64,000 bases of DNA from Flavobacterium sp. (GTDB taxonomy: Bacteria > Bacteroidota > Bacteroidia > Flavobacteriales > Flavobacteriaceae). A program made the translations under genes and the position numbers. Of this stretch, positions 1 to 11,700 are shown piece after piece; position 1 is the first letter of the stretch, and each line of letters opens with the position of its first letter. The stretch is taken from the NCBI RefSeq assembly GCF_035195345.1, contig NZ_CP136574.1:2347871-2411870 (forward strand), read 5' to 3'. The notes under the pieces were generated by a model. That model was given only the letters and a program-made list of their open reading frames with translations, searched no databases and was not told the DNA's origin.

Positions 1-3000
1 AAGGTTGATTATTCAGAAGATAATGGGGTGACTTGGTCAACTACATCCTATTTATCTGCAACACCTACTTCAACGACTTATATAAATTCTGGGAATATTA
101 GTTTGCCAATTTCAAATTCTAGTCAATTTAAAATTAGATTCAGAAACAATGGGACTGGAAAAGGTGTAAGAGTTGATGATATTTTATTTACAGGACAAGG
201 TGTGGCTTCAACTCCTGAAATAAATAGTGTTCTTGTGGCAAATGCAAACTACAATACAGCATTTAATTACACAATTACAGCAAGTCAGAATCCAACAAGC
301 TATAATGCCACAGGATTACCAACAGGATTGTCAATAAACACCACAACGGGTGTTATTTCAGGTAGCCCAACTCAAACTGGTGTTTTTAACGCAACTATTT
401 CTGCTGCTAATACTGCAGGAACAGGTACTGCTACTTTGGTTATTACAGTGAGTAAGGGAAATCAAACTATTTCATTTGTTAGTATTCCATCAAAAACGTA
501 TGGTGATAGCGACTTTATACTAAACGCAACTGCATCATCGAGTTTGCCTATCACTTATACAAGTTCAAATCCTAGTGTGGCAACAGTCACTGGGAATATG
601 GTAACCGTTGTTGGGGTAGGGGCAACAAATATAGTTGCTTCACAAAGTGGAGATGATAATTATAACACAGCTACTGCAGTAACTCAAGAGCTAGTTGTAA
701 ACAAAGCGAATCAAACAATAACTTTTGGAACATTAATAGATAAACTAGATTCCGATGCGGATTTTCAATTATTTGCAACTACGTCATCTGGTCTACCTAT
801 AACCTATACGAGTTCAAACGAATCTGTAGTTCTTATTTCAGGAAATACAGCTAGTATTGTTGGCCCAGGAACGGTTACAATTACAGCTTCACAAGGGGGT
901 AATGAAAATTATAATGCAGCCATAGCTGTTACTCAAAATCAAGTGATTATAAATACAGCACTTGAAAGTCAAGAAATTACTTTCAATGCATTACCAGCAG
1001 TTACTTATGGGGATGTTGCATTTGAATTAGAAGCTACAGTAGATTCAGGATTATCCATTTCTTATACTAGTAGTGATGAAACGATTGCATCAGTTACAGG
1101 TAATGTAGTAACAATCCATAAACCAGGAACTCTTACCATAACTGCCTCTCAAGTAGGTGGAGACGGATATAATCCTGCAGCAAGCGTGCAACAAGAATTA
1201 ATAATCAACAAAAAAAGCTTAACGGTTTCTAATGTAATTGTTGAAGATAAAATCTACAACGGTACAACAACTGCGGGGGTAACATCTTATGTCCTAAACG
1301 GAACAGTTGGAAATGATGCAATTGCTTTAAATACGTCAAATGCTGTTTTTGAAAATGCAAATGCTGGAACTAACAAATTAGTCGTTCCAAATTTCATTTT
1401 GAATGGAGTAGATGCTGGTAAATATGAATTAGTGCAACCCTCTAATGTAGTAGGTACTATTTTAAAAGCAACTCAATCGATAACATTTAATACATTACCA
1501 AGTTATACCACAGCAACACCTTCATTTATTTTAAATGGTACGGCATCGTCTGGATTAACAGTGACGTATTCAAGCTCAAATACTGCGGTTGCTACAATAA
1601 GTGGAAATACGGTTACTATTATAGGTGCAGGTACAGCTACAATTACTGCAATTCAGTCAGGTAATGATAATTACAACGCTGCTTCAGATGTCACACAATC
1701 TTTGTTGGTTACTCGCGCAAATGAAACACTAGTTGCTTGGCAATTTGGTACGCCTGCTGCAGTGGGTAACGAAACTACATACAATGCTACAACGAACGAT
1801 AATAGATTAACAACAGCAGTACTCTCAAGAGGTTCAGGTATTTCTACAACAAGCTTAGGTAGGGCATTTGCCGCAACGAGTTGGTTAGCAGCTGCAGGTT
1901 CAAATACTAAATCAGATGCAATTACTTCAAATGAATTTTTTGAATTTAGTTTTGCTCCCAAAGCGGGTCAAGCAGTTTCATTAAAAACATTAGATGCTAC
2001 ATTAAGAAGATCGGGAGCTACTGCTCCAAATGCTTATATATGGAGATACAGTCTTAATGGTACTACTTTTAATGATATTGGTTCAGATGTTAACTTTTCA
2101 AGTACTGCAGATGGTCAAATTCAAACACAAATTAATTTAGCTTCAATAACTGAATTACAAAATGTACCCGCAGGAACAACTGTGAAATTTAGAATCTATG
2201 CTTGGGGAGGTACTTCTTCAACGGCAACTTTTTCAATTGGAAGATATGCATCAGGAGCTACAACAAATAGTTTAGTAGTTTCAGGATATGTAGATCAATT
2301 ACCAGCTCCAGTTATCACTAGTTCTTTGAATGCTTCAGGAACAGTAGGTCAAGCATTCAATTATACAACAACAGCATCAAACGTACCATCTAGTTATAGT
2401 GCAGAGAGTTTGCCATCAGGTTTATCTATCAATACAACAACAGGTGTTATTGCTGGAACACCCTCAGCAGCAGGAACATTCAATGTGAGTTTGTCTGCAA
2501 CTAATTTAAGTGGTACAGATACCAAAGTGGTAGTAATTTCAATTGCGAAAGCAAATCAAGTAATTACTTTTAATGAACTTTCTGCAAAAACATATGGTGA
2601 CTTGTCATTTAGTTTAAATGGAACAGCTACTTCTGGTTTAGCTTTAACCTATTCAAGTTCGAATACGGATGTAGCTACAATTGTGGAAAATACTGTAACC
2701 ATTGTTGGTGCTGGTAGTACAACAATTACAGCGACTCAATCAGGAAACGATAATTACAATTCAGCTATAGAAATAGCTAGAGAATTAATAATAAATAAAG
2801 CGGATCAAACCATTACTTTTGAACCATTAGCTAGCAGATTAGATACGGATGAAAGTTTTACATTAACCGCTACAGCTTCTTCTGGGTTACCAGTTTCATT
2901 TACTAGTGAAGATGAATCGATTATTGCAATATCTGGAAATGTAGCAACGATTGTTGGTTCGGGTACTGCAATTATTAATGCTACACAGGGAGGAAATACG

Positions 3001-6000
3001 AATTATAATCCTGCAATATTAATTTCTAGAGAGCAATTAATTATAAATACACAATTGGCTAATCAAACCATTACGTTTGAACCGCTAACAGAAAGTAATT
3101 ATGGTGATGCCCCATTTGGTTTAAATGCAACAGCAAGTTCAGGATTGGCGATTAATTATACTAGCTCAGATGAAGCAATAGCTTCTATTAATGGAAATAT
3201 TGTCACACTATTACAACCAGGAACGGTAACTATTACAGCTTTACAAGGAGGTAATACAAGTTTCAATCCTGCACCTGCTTCAATACAAACATTGGTAATT
3301 GGTAAAAAACAACTATCAGTAAGTGAAGTAGTGGTGGCTGAAAAAACGTATGATGGTACAAACAATGCACAAATTAATAGTTATCAATTAAACGGCATTG
3401 TAAGTACGGATGAAGTATCACTTACAAATAGTGCTGTCTTTGAACAAGTTGGTGTTGGACAAGATATAGCTGTGACTCCTAATTTTGAATTAACAGGATT
3501 ACATGCAGATCGTTATACTTTAGTACAACCAACTAATGTTTTGGGTACTATTATTAAAGCGAACCAAACTATTACGTTTAGTGCTTTACCATCAAAAGTA
3601 TTTGGAGATGCGGTCTTTACAATTTCAGCTATAGGTGGCGCTTCTGGACAACCAATTGTATTTACTAGTTCAGATGAATCTATTGCAACTGTTTCTGGTA
3701 ATCAGGTAACAATTTTAGCAGGAGGTACGGTACAGATTACCGCAAGTCAATTAGGAAATGAAAATTATAACGCTGCTGTTTCTGTTTCACAAGATTTAGT
3801 AATTGCGCCTAGAGTGCAATTTATTAATGGTTTTACTAGTTTAGGAACCAAGTATATTTCCACATCACCATTTCCATTAAATGCTACGGCTTCTTCAGCT
3901 TTAGAGATTGTATATACGAGTTCTAACACAGCTGTTGCTACTGTTGAAGGAAATGTGGTAACTATTGTGGGGGTAGGGCAAACAGAAATTACTGCTACTC
4001 AGGCTGGTAATGCAAATTACGAACCAATTACGCAAGTAAGATCGCTTAAAATAATACCAGACCCAATTGCAGCATGGAATGTTTATGGTTTAAATCAAAC
4101 CGCTACAGCAACTGCGACATCATTTGCTAATCTAGTAACAAGTAATAATGGAGATTTATTAACCAGAGGAGCAGGTGCTGGAGCAAGTATTGGTGCCAAC
4201 TCATTTAGAACAACTGGCTTCAAAAATGATGGAATTAGTGTAAATAATACAGATTATTTTCAATTTCAGTTACAACCAACTGAAGGGTATCAAATGAATT
4301 TAGCTTCAATTGATGCTTCCTTTGTTGGAACAGCTTCTTTCTTTGCAAATGCTGGTGTAACTTCTCAGTTTGCTTATAGTTTAAATGGTACCACTTTCAC
4401 GCTAATAGGTAATCCAGTAACTAGTGCAGTTTTAACAATGGATACCGTTGACTTGAGTCAAATAGCTGAATTGCAAAATATTCCAAACGGTACAACAGTA
4501 ACTTTTAGATATTATGCAAGTGGACAAACCACAACAGGAGGTTGGGGATTCAGTTCGCCAGCACTTGATGCTGATGCGTTGGCAATAGGAGGTTCATTAG
4601 TAGCCTTGCCTGCAACACCACAGATTACAGCAGTTCAAAATTGTGATGGAACAGTAACTTTAACAACAGACGCAACAGGAACAATTTTATGGTCTACTGG
4701 TGAAACGTCAAATACTATTGTGGTAACATCAGCAGGTAGTTATTCGGTAACACAAACAATTAATAATATTACAAGTAATTCAGGTTTAATTAATGTATCA
4801 CCTATTTTAATTACTACACCTATTGTTGAAAACCAATCATTTTGTAGCAGTGTTGCTCCAAAAATATCCGAGATTGTAGTAGCAGGCCAAAACATAAAAG
4901 TATATGGAGATAGTAATAAAACCATACTTTTAAATGGTGATACCCTTTTGGAGTCAGCAACCTACTATCTTACTCAAACCATAGGTACTTGTGAAAGTGA
5001 AGTCGTAGCTATACAAATTACAATAAACCAAGCAGTTACTTACTATGTAGATGCAGACCAAGATGGTTATGGTTCAACAGCAACAGTTTCATTATGTGTT
5101 GCTACAGCGCCAGAAGGTTATGCAGCTAACAATACAGATTGTGATGACACCAACAGTCAAGTATGGCAAACAGGCAGTTTCTACGTTGATGCAGATGCAG
5201 ATACATACGGAGCAGGTCAAGTTGTTTCATTATGTTATGGAGCTACTACACCAGCAGGTTATGAAGCTAACAATACAGATTGTGATGATACCAACAGTCA
5301 AGTATGGCAAACAGGTAGTTTCTATGTAGATGCAGATGCAGATACATATGGAACAGGAGAATTAGTTTCAATATGTTATGGAGCTAATATACCAGCAGGT
5401 TATGCAGTAAACAATACAGATTGTGATGATACCAATGCACAAATTTGGAGAAGCGCTACATTCTATGTAGATGCAGATTCAGATGGCTATGACAATGGAT
5501 CAGCTTCAGTTTGTTATGGAGCAAATACACCAGCAGGTTATGCTACAACAACTAATGGTTCAGATTGTAATGATAACAATGTAGACATCCACACAGCAAT
5601 CACATATTATGTAGATGCTGATCAAGATGGTTACGGTTCAACTACAACGGCTTCATTATGTTCGTTGACAGCGCCAGAAGGTTATGCAACAAACAATACA
5701 GATTGTGATGATACCAATGCACAAATTTGGAGAAGCGCTACATTCTATGTAGATGCAGATTCAGATGGCTATGATAGTGGATCAGCTACAGTTTGTTACG
5801 GAGCTAATACACCAGCAGGTTATGCTACAACAACTAATGGTTCAGATTGTAATGATGCAAATGCTCAAGTATGGCGTACAGGCAGTTTCTATGTAGACAC
5901 TGACGGTGATACATACGGAGCAGGTGATGCAGTTTCATTATGTTATGGAGCAAGCACACCATCAGGATATGCGGTTGTAGCAGGAGATTGTAACAATTCA

Positions 6001-8418
6001 AGTGCATCAGTTAATCCAGGAGCTACAGAGATTTGTGGTAACTCAATTGATGACAACTGTAATGGACAAACAGATGAGGGATGTGGAACACAAGTTCAAT
6101 CTTCACAATGTGGAGTTGCTGTTGCTTCATTCAGTACAAATGTTTTAGCTGATTTAGTTACTGGTGCTACTCAATATAGATTTGAAGTTAGTAGAGGAGC
6201 TACTGTATATGAATATACAAATACTTCATCTAATTTCTTTAGATTTAGTTACTTAACTTCTTTAGGATTTGTAAATACTTATGCTACGACTTATTCAGTT
6301 CGTGTAAAATATTTTAAATCAGGAGTTTGGAGTGATTATGGTAATTCATGTAATGTTATCACACCTGATGTTCCTTTGACTAAGGTACAAACTTCTCAGT
6401 GTGGTATCACATTAGCATCTTTATCAACACAATTAACAGCAGACGCTATATCAGGTGCTCAAGCATATAGATTTGAGGTTACCAATGGTTCAAACGTAAG
6501 AACATTTACCACAGTAAATGGATCTACACGTACTTTCCGTTTAACTGATTTAACAGGAGGTCCTACTTACGCAACAACCTATGCTGTAAGAGTAGCTGTT
6601 ATGTATAATGATGTTTGGACATCTTATGGTACATCATGTAACGTTACTACGCCTGCTTTACCATTAACTAGCGTTCAAGTATCACAATGTGGTGTTACAT
6701 TAAGTGCTTTCGATACTCCTATTTATGCTACATCAGTAATAGGTGTAACAGGATATAAATTTGAAGTAACTAATGGTGCAACAGTAAGAACTTATACAGC
6801 ATTGAATGGATTGAATTATTTTAACTTAACACAGTTGACAGGAGTAATAACTTATTCAACGGTATATAGTATAAAAGTATCTGTCCTTAATAATGGTGAA
6901 TGGAGTGCGTATGGAAGTTCATGTAATGTTACTACGCCAGACCCTTTAACTAAAATTGCAGCCGTTCATTGTGGAACAACAGCTACATCTTCAACTACTC
7001 GTTTTTCGGTAGATGCGATATCAGGTAATCCTACGATTTCAGCTTATCGTTTCCAAGTAATAAGAGGATCAGAAGTTAGAGAGTTTACTACAGCGAATGC
7101 AACACAAAACTATTTCCGTTTTTCTGATTTAGGCGTAAGTCCTTATGGAACTTCATATTTAGTTAAAGTTGCGGTATTACATAATGGAGTATGGAGAGCA
7201 TATGGTGCAGGTTGTACATTGACTACACCAGCTTTACCAGCTACAAAAGTACAAGCATCTCAATGTGGTACAACTTTATCTAGTTACGGTAATACAATTT
7301 TTGCAGATGCAATATCTAACGTTAGTAGATATCGTTTTGAGATTACCAATACAGTAACAGGAGCTATAAGAGTAATTACTACAGCAAATGGTACCGTAAG
7401 ATCATTCAAATTAACAGATATGTCAGGTGGAGCTAATTTTGGCACTACTTATGCTGTTCGTGTAGCAGTAGAAAACAATGGTAATTTTGGACCTTATGGA
7501 GTTTCTTGTAATTTAACTACACCTGCCTTACCATTGAGTAAAGTTCAGTCTTCACAATGTGGTATTGTAGGAATTAGTTTTGGGACAAAAGTTTATGCTG
7601 ATATAGTAGCAGGAGTTACTAAGTATAAATTTGAGGTAACACGTGGTAGTGAAGTTGGATATTATGAGACAACATCTACGACAGATAACTTCTTCCAATT
7701 GGCTAATGTTTCAGGAATTACACGTAAATATGCTACAGCTTATACAGTAAGAGTGGCTGTTATGAATAATGGTTTATGGAGTGCTTATGGCACATCGTGT
7801 AATGTGACTACTTCATCTTTACCATTAAGTAAAGTTCAGTCATCACAATGTGGAGCAACATTGGCAGGAGGTGTAAATACAACTATTTTTGCTGATGCAG
7901 TATCAGGAGTAGAGGCTTATCGTTTTGAAGTAGCCAATGCCAATGCATCAAATCCGTTGTATTTTACCACATCTTCGGGATCAATAAATTCATTTAAATT
8001 AAGAGATGTTGTTGGCTTCACTGGAGTTGCAGGATCATCTTATAGAGTAAAAGTGGCATTATTGAATAATGGAGTTTGGAGTTCTTATGGATCAGTATGT
8101 AACGTAACGTTACCAGGTACAGCACCAAATACAAGAGAAATAGAGGAGGAACTTCCAACCAATACTACCATCTTTGCAGTGAAAGGGTATCCAAATCCAT
8201 ACAATGCGTATTTCACATTATCGTTAGATACACCGAGCGATGCGATGGTATATGTAAGAGTATTTGATATGACAGGCAAACTAATCGAAGATAGAGAAGT
8301 TGCACCGTCATCGTTAGAGAGCTTACAACTAGGCGCAGAATGGGCATCAGGAGTTTACAATGTAATTGTAGCCCAAGATGACCAAGTGAAAACCATTAGA
8401 ATGGTTAAAAAAGAGTAA
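1..8418 (+). CDS. Giant T9SS-secreted repeat protein, 5' end outside window
   Basis: The frame is open from base 1 (it reads K-V-D-Y-S-E before the first possible start), so this is the C-terminal 2805 residues of a longer protein. In order: Ig-like (He_PIG-type) segments, many MBG-type repeats of about 80 aa (motif YTSSNxxVATxxGNxVTIxGxGxxxITAxQxGNxNYNxA), two YDG-type domains (KxYDGT...), and two sandwich-like domains at about residues 570-750 and 1350-1530. These are followed by seven Asp-rich MopE-like repeats (bases 5032-6087), seven repeats of about 97 aa with SQCG and SCNV cysteines (6091-8115), and a type A T9SS sorting domain (PNPYNAYF, VFDMTGKLIE, WASGVYNVIV, terminal MVKKE). It is probably a cell-surface or released adhesin-like protein. 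The specific ligand is unknown. From about 5322 to the stop it is essentially identical to the 3' end of the next gene. Confidence 0.9.
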   Translation, partial: KVDYSEDNGVTWSTTSYLSATPTSTTYINSGNISLPISNSSQFKIRFRNNGTGKGVRVDDILFTGQGVASTPEINSVLVANANYNTAFNYTITASQNPTSYNATGLPTGLSINTTTGVISGSPTQTGVFNATISAANTAGTGTATLVITVSKGNQTISFVSIPSKTYGDSDFILNATASSSLPITYTSSNPSVATVTGNMVTVVGVGATNIVASQSGDDNYNTATAVTQELVVNKANQTITFGTLIDKLDSDADFQLFATTSSGLPITYTSSNESVVLISGNTASIVGPGTVTITASQGGNENYNAAIAVTQNQVIINTALESQEITFNALPAVTYGDVAFELEATVDSGLSISYTSSDETIASVTGNVVTIHKPGTLTITASQVGGDGYNPAASVQQELIINKKSLTVSNVIVEDKIYNGTTTAGVTSYVLNGTVGNDAIALNTSNAVFENANAGTNKLVVPNFILNGVDAGKYELVQPSNVVGTILKATQSITFNTLPSYTTATPSFILNGTASSGLTVTYSSSNTAVATISGNTVTIIGAGTATITAIQSGNDNYNAASDVTQSLLVTRANETLVAWQFGTPAAVGNETTYNATTNDNRLTTAVLSRGSGISTTSLGRAFAATSWLAAAGSNTKSDAITSNEFFEFSFAPKAGQAVSLKTLDATLRRSGATAPNAYIWRYSLNGTTFNDIGSDVNFSSTADGQIQTQINLASITELQNVPAGTTVKFRIYAWGGTSSTATFSIGRYASGATTNSLVVSGYVDQLPAPVITSSLNASGTVGQAFNYTTTASNVPSSYSAESLPSGLSINTTTGVIAGTPSAAGTFNVSLSATNLSGTDTKVVVISIAKANQVITFNELSAKTYGDLSFSLNGTATSGLALTYSSSNTDVATIVENTVTIVGAGSTTITATQSGNDNYNSAIEIARELIINKADQTITFEPLASRLDTDESFTLTATASSGLPVSFTSEDESIIAISGNVATIVGSGTAIINATQGGNTNYNPAILISREQLIINTQLANQTITFEPLTESNYGDAPFGLNATASSGLAINYTSSDEAIASINGNIVTLLQPGTVTITALQGGNTSFNPAPASIQTLVIGKKQLSVSEVVVAEKTYDGTNNAQINSYQLNGIVSTDEVSLTNSAVFEQVGVGQDIAVTPNFELTGLHADRYTLVQPTNVLGTIIKANQTITFSALPSKVFGDAVFTISAIGGASGQPIVFTSSDESIATVSGNQVTILAGGTVQITASQLGNENYNAAVSVSQDLVIAPRVQFINGFTSLGTKYISTSPFPLNATASSALEIVYTSSNTAVATVEGNVVTIVGVGQTEITATQAGNANYEPITQVRSLKIIPDPIAAWNVYGLNQTATATATSFANLVTSNNGDLLTRGAGAGASIGANSFRTTGFKNDGISVNNTDYFQFQLQPTEGYQMNLASIDASFVGTASFFANAGVTSQFAYSLNGTTFTLIGNPVTSAVLTMDTVDLSQIAELQNIPNGTTVTFRYYASGQTTTGGWGFSSPALDADALAIGGSLVALPATPQITAVQNCDGTVTLTTDATGTILWSTGETSNTIVVTSAGSYSVTQTINNITSNSGLINVSPILITTPIVENQSFCSSVAPKISEIVVAGQNIKVYGDSNKTILLNGDTLLESATYYLTQTIGTCESEVVAIQITINQAVTYYVDADQDGYGSTATVSLCVATAPEGYAANNTDCDDTNSQVWQTGSFYVDADADTYGAGQVVSLCYGATTPAGYEANNTDCDDTNSQVWQTGSFYVDADADTYGTGELVSICYGANIPAGYAVNNTDCDDTNAQIWRSATFYVDADSDGYDNGSASVCYGANTPAGYATTTNGSDCNDNNVDIHTAITYYVDADQDGYGSTTTASLCSLTAPEGYATNNTDCDDTNAQIWRSATFYVDADSDGYDSGSATVCYGANTPAGYATTTNGSDCNDANAQVWRTGSFYVDTDGDTYGAGDAVSLCYGASTPSGYAVVAGDCNNSSASVNPGATEICGNSIDDNCNGQTDEGCGTQVQSSQCGVAVASFSTNVLADLVTGATQYRFEVSRGATVYEYTNTSSNFFRFSYLTSLGFVNTYATTYSVRVKYFKSGVWSDYGNSCNVITPDVPLTKVQTSQCGITLASLSTQLTADAISGAQAYRFEVTNGSNVRTFTTVNGSTRTFRLTDLTGGPTYATTYAVRVAVMYNDVWTSYGTSCNVTTPALPLTSVQVSQCGVTLSAFDTPIYATSVIGVTGYKFEVTNGATVRTYTALNGLNYFNLTQLTGVITYSTVYSIKVSVLNNGEWSAYGSSCNVTTPDPLTKIAAVHCGTTATSSTTRFSVDAISGNPTISAYRFQVIRGSEVREFTTANATQNYFRFSDLGVSPYGTSYLVKVAVLHNGVWRAYGAGCTLTTPALPATKVQASQCGTTLSSYGNTIFADAISNVSRYRFEITNTVTGAIRVITTANGTVRSFKLTDMSGGANFGTTYAVRVAVENNGNFGPYGVSCNLTTPALPLSKVQSSQCGIVGISFGTKVYADIVAGVTKYKFEVTRGSEVGYYETTSTTDNFFQLANVSGITRKYATAYTVRVAVMNNGLWSAYGTSCNVTTSSLPLSKVQSSQCGATLAGGVNTTIFADAVSGVEAYRFEVANANASNPLYFTTSSGSINSFKLRDVVGFTGVAGSSYRVKVALLNNGVWSSYGSVCNVTLPGTAPNTREIEEELPTNTTIFAVKGYPNPYNAYFTLSLDTPSDAMVYVRVFDMTGKLIEDREVAPSSLESLQLGAEWASGVYNVIVAQDDQVKTIRMVKKE
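5032..6087 (+). repeat. Seven tandem MopE-like Asp-rich repeats (gene 1)
   Basis: In-frame tandem repeats of about 45 codons follow the pattern YVDADxDGYGs...C....P.GYA..NTDCDDTNa.vw. The last unit runs into ATEICGNSIDDNCNGQTDEGC, which resembles the putative metal-binding motif of MopE proteins (Pfam PF11617). The regular Asp/Asn spacing suggests Ca2+ or other metal binding; that is inference. Neighbouring units are very similar at DNA level, so unit number could change by recombination. Confidence 0.8.
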
Positions 8419-8431
8419 GGTAGTAACACAA

Positions 8432-8450
8432 GTACTGCATAAATCAGTAC
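8432..8450 (+). other. Conserved 3'UTR hairpin, copy A
   Basis: A perfect 6-bp inverted repeat, GTACTG...CAGTAC, with a 7-nt loop lies 14 bases after the stop codon and about 26 bases before the terminator stem. It is conserved in all four cassette copies. It could be an mRNA stability or processing element; no function is established. Confidence 0.5.
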
Positions 8451-8476
8451 AAGTGAAACCAACTTATAAACAAGAG

Positions 8477-8506
8477 GAGGCTGTCGTAAGACAGCCTCTT
8501 TTTTTT
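8477..8506 (+). terminator. Intrinsic terminator, copy A
   Basis: A perfect 9-bp stem GAGGCTGTC/GACAGCCTC with a GTAA tetraloop is followed by eight T. It lies 58 bases past the stop codon and is repeated after each of the four cassette-bearing genes. Confidence 0.92.
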
Positions 8507-8703
8507 GGATATATTATAAAGTTTGAGTCTAGATTATTACTTGCTAAACATTAACTTATTATTATACAAAGTAAATACTCAGGGTGTATTTTATCGATTT
8601 TTTTTGTATTAGAGCCTTTTTTTTATAAATAATATTTTTTATAAATTATTATTTTGTAACTTTTCCAACATTTTTTAATATTTATTAACAAACAATTAAC
8701 TTT

Positions 8704-11700
8704 ATGGAAAACAATTATTTTTCGCGAACGAGAAGCTTTTTTGAAGCTTTGTTTGCAAAAAATGTCCTCCTTTTAGCGCTGACGCTGTTAGCTGCTTTAG
8801 GGATGGAGGCGCAGACCACTGTGTCGATTGGTTCGGGGAACACGAGAAGTGCCAACCTTCCAATTATTTCTAATTATGGTTATACTTATTCCCAACAGTT
8901 GTATCTCGCTAGCGAGTACAATACTGCAGGAGGAACAGGTTTAACCTCAATTAGTAAATTGCGCTTGTATTACAATGGTACAGGAACAGGTACAGCAGCA
9001 GGAACATCTCCTGCGACTAGTACTTTTGATGACTGGACTATTTACATGGGTAATACTAGTAAAACTAGTTTTGCTAGTACAACAGATTGGGTGCCTAGTT
9101 CGGCATTAACACAAGTGTTTTCAGGAACAGTTACTTTTCCAGCGGCAGGAAACTGGATGGAAATTACGTTTGCTACCCCTTTCCTTTGGGATGGGACTAG
9201 CAACTTAGTAGTAGCGGTTGATGAGAATAAAGCAAGTTTTGGCACTTTAGTTTATTGGGGAGCCATTACTACAGGGGTAACCAATCGCGGAATTGTCTAT
9301 CGTAGTGATGGAACAAATCCTAATCCTGCCACTCCGCCTACAGCAAGTAGCAGACAATCAGGGATTCCATTTGTTCAGTTCGTGGCACAAGCGGCAGCAG
9401 GATGTCAAACACCAGCAGCGCAGCCTACGGCTTTAGCGTTTTCAAGTGTAACAGGTACTTCATTGAGTGGTACTTTTACAGTGCCTTCACCAGCCCCAAC
9501 GGGTTATATGGTGGTACGAAGCACGAGTGCAACTGCACCAACTGCACCTACAGACGGAACGGCACTTGCGGTTGGTTCCACAGCTTTAGGAGCAGGTACA
9601 TCTGTAGTAGCTAATGCGGCTACAGGATCTTTCACAGATTCTGGTTTGTCAGCTAATACACAATATTATTATTATATTTATGCATACAATTCAGGTTGTG
9701 TGGGAACACCACCAAAATATTTAACTACAGCTCCTTTAACAGGAAATGTAATTACATGTATGCCAACACCTTCATCATCAACAGCTACAGCGTTGACCAC
9801 TTCTAGCTTTACAGCGAATTGGACAGGAGCAGTTTCTGATGCAGGGTATGAATTAGAAGTTTCTACTAGTAGTACATTTGCAACTTTATTAGCAGGTTAT
9901 CCTGTGACGGTTGTTAATAATGGTACAGGTATTGGTTCTTATGTGGTTTCAAATCTTTCTCATTCTACAGTTTATTATTATAGAGTGAGAGCTACAGGAA
10001 CTACATGTAATAGTGCTAACAGTGCATCACAAACAGCAATAACTAGTTGTGGTGTTAATACTGCGCCAACAGTTGCTCAAACATTTGCGTCTTATGTACC
10101 AGTTTGTTGGTATGAAGCAACGGGTGCTATAGGAGGAACTGTAACAGCAGCCGATGGCGGATGGATGTCCGAAGCAGGAATGGCTAATACAGGAACTAAT
10201 GCGGCTGTTAGAATTAATTTATACAGTACCAAAAATGATTGGTTGATATCTCAATCTATTGATTTGGGTTCAGGAAGAAATTTTGCGGCTAGATTTAATA
10301 TGGCTGTTACCAGTTATTTAGGAACAACTGTTCAAAGTACATTAGGGACACACCAAGTAAAAATTGTAGTATCTACAGACAATGGATTAACTTGGTCGGC
10401 AGCTAATGTAGTTAAAACATATACAGGTTCAGGGACTTATAGTGCAACAGGTGTAACTGAAACTATTAGTTTAGCAGGTTACACAGGTGTTGTAAGAGTA
10501 GGTTTCTTGGCACAAACAACTAGTACTTCACCAGATATTGATTTCCATATCGATAACTTTGAAGTAGTAGCGGTGCCTCCAGTAGTTACTAGTTTCTTGC
10601 CAGCAGGAGCTTGTGTAGATAGCGGTGCTTCAGTTACTATTACAGGAGCTAATTTAGCAAATGCTACAGGAGTTACTGTAAATGGTACAGCAGCTACAAT
10701 TACAGCTAATACAAGTACTTCGTTAACTTTTACACTTCCAAATGGAGCATCTACAGGTGTGGTTGCGGTAACTACTGCTGAAGGATCAGGAGCTAGTACT
10801 GCTAACTTTGTAGTGAATGCGTATCCAGTTTTGGAAGATATTGTAGGAGGAGGAGTGTCATTGTGTAAAGACGGAAAGGTTACGTTGTCAAATACCACTT
10901 CAGGAGGTGTTTGGACAAGTTCGAATACAGCAATTGCAACAGTAGATGCTGCAGGACAAGTAACAGCTGTTTCAGAGGGAACAGTTACGATTACTTATAC
11001 TGTAACAGTAAGTGGTTGTGCTACGGCAGAAACTACTTCAATTACAGTAAATAATCCTCCAGTAATCACTGCTCAAGCTAACAATCAAATTGTGTTAGAT
11101 GGAGCAGATGCTTCTTATGCAATTACAGCAACAGGTACAGGTATTACTTACCAATGGCAAGTAAGCACAGATAATGGAGCTACTTGGAACAATATTGATG
11201 GCGCTACGAACTCTTATTATATAGTAGCAGCAGCTTCATCAGCAGACAATGGAAAACAATTTCAATGTGTGGTTTCAGGAACAGCACCATGTACAGCAGC
11301 AACTTCAAATGCTTACACTTTATCAGTAGGTTCAGTGAGTATTACTGCACAACCAACCAATCAAACGGTTTGTTCAGATGCGGGTGCTACTTTTGCTATT
11401 AGTACTGCAGGTGAAGTTACTTCATACCAATGGCAAGTAAGTACAAATGGTACTACTTGGTCTGATATTGAAGGGGCTAATGCAGCTACTCTTGTTTTAT
11501 CAGGTTTAACATCTACAAATACAGGTAATAAATACTATTGTATAATTAATGGCGGACCAGCTAATGGTGGAGTTAATTCAGATCCAGCTACTTTAACAGT
11601 TTATGATGCGGTAGCTATTGGAACACAACCAGCTAATCAAACGGTTTGTTCTAATAATGCTTCAGTAACTTTTACAAGTGCAGCAACAGGTTCAGGATTG

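Larger units (their letters stand above)
5869..8506 (+). repeat. Common 3' cassette, copy A
   Basis: This is a long direct repeat present four times in the window, at identical spacing relative to the stop codon. It contains the last MopE-like unit, the ICGNSIDDNCNG motif, seven ~97-aa repeats (units starting at 6094, 6385, 6673, 6955, 7249, 7543 and 7834), the T9SS sorting domain, the stop codon, a 3' hairpin and a terminator. Copies A and B agree at the two informative sites read by eye (A6805, giving Asn; A6985, giving Thr). Copies C and D have G at both, giving Asp and Ala. Identity with copy B extends upstream to about 5322. Confidence 0.95.

Noticed and set aside
5051..5329. Plus-strand frame of 92 codons inside the repeat array
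   Set aside because: It is a frame shadow of the MopE-like repeats, Met/Gln/Val-rich and of low complexity; the main frame is clearly coding.
8085..8279. Minus-strand 64-codon frame repeated at 24234, 31005 and 35576
   Set aside because: It is antisense to the conserved tail of the surface proteins and is copied only because the cassette is copied. No start signal or protein-like composition supports it.
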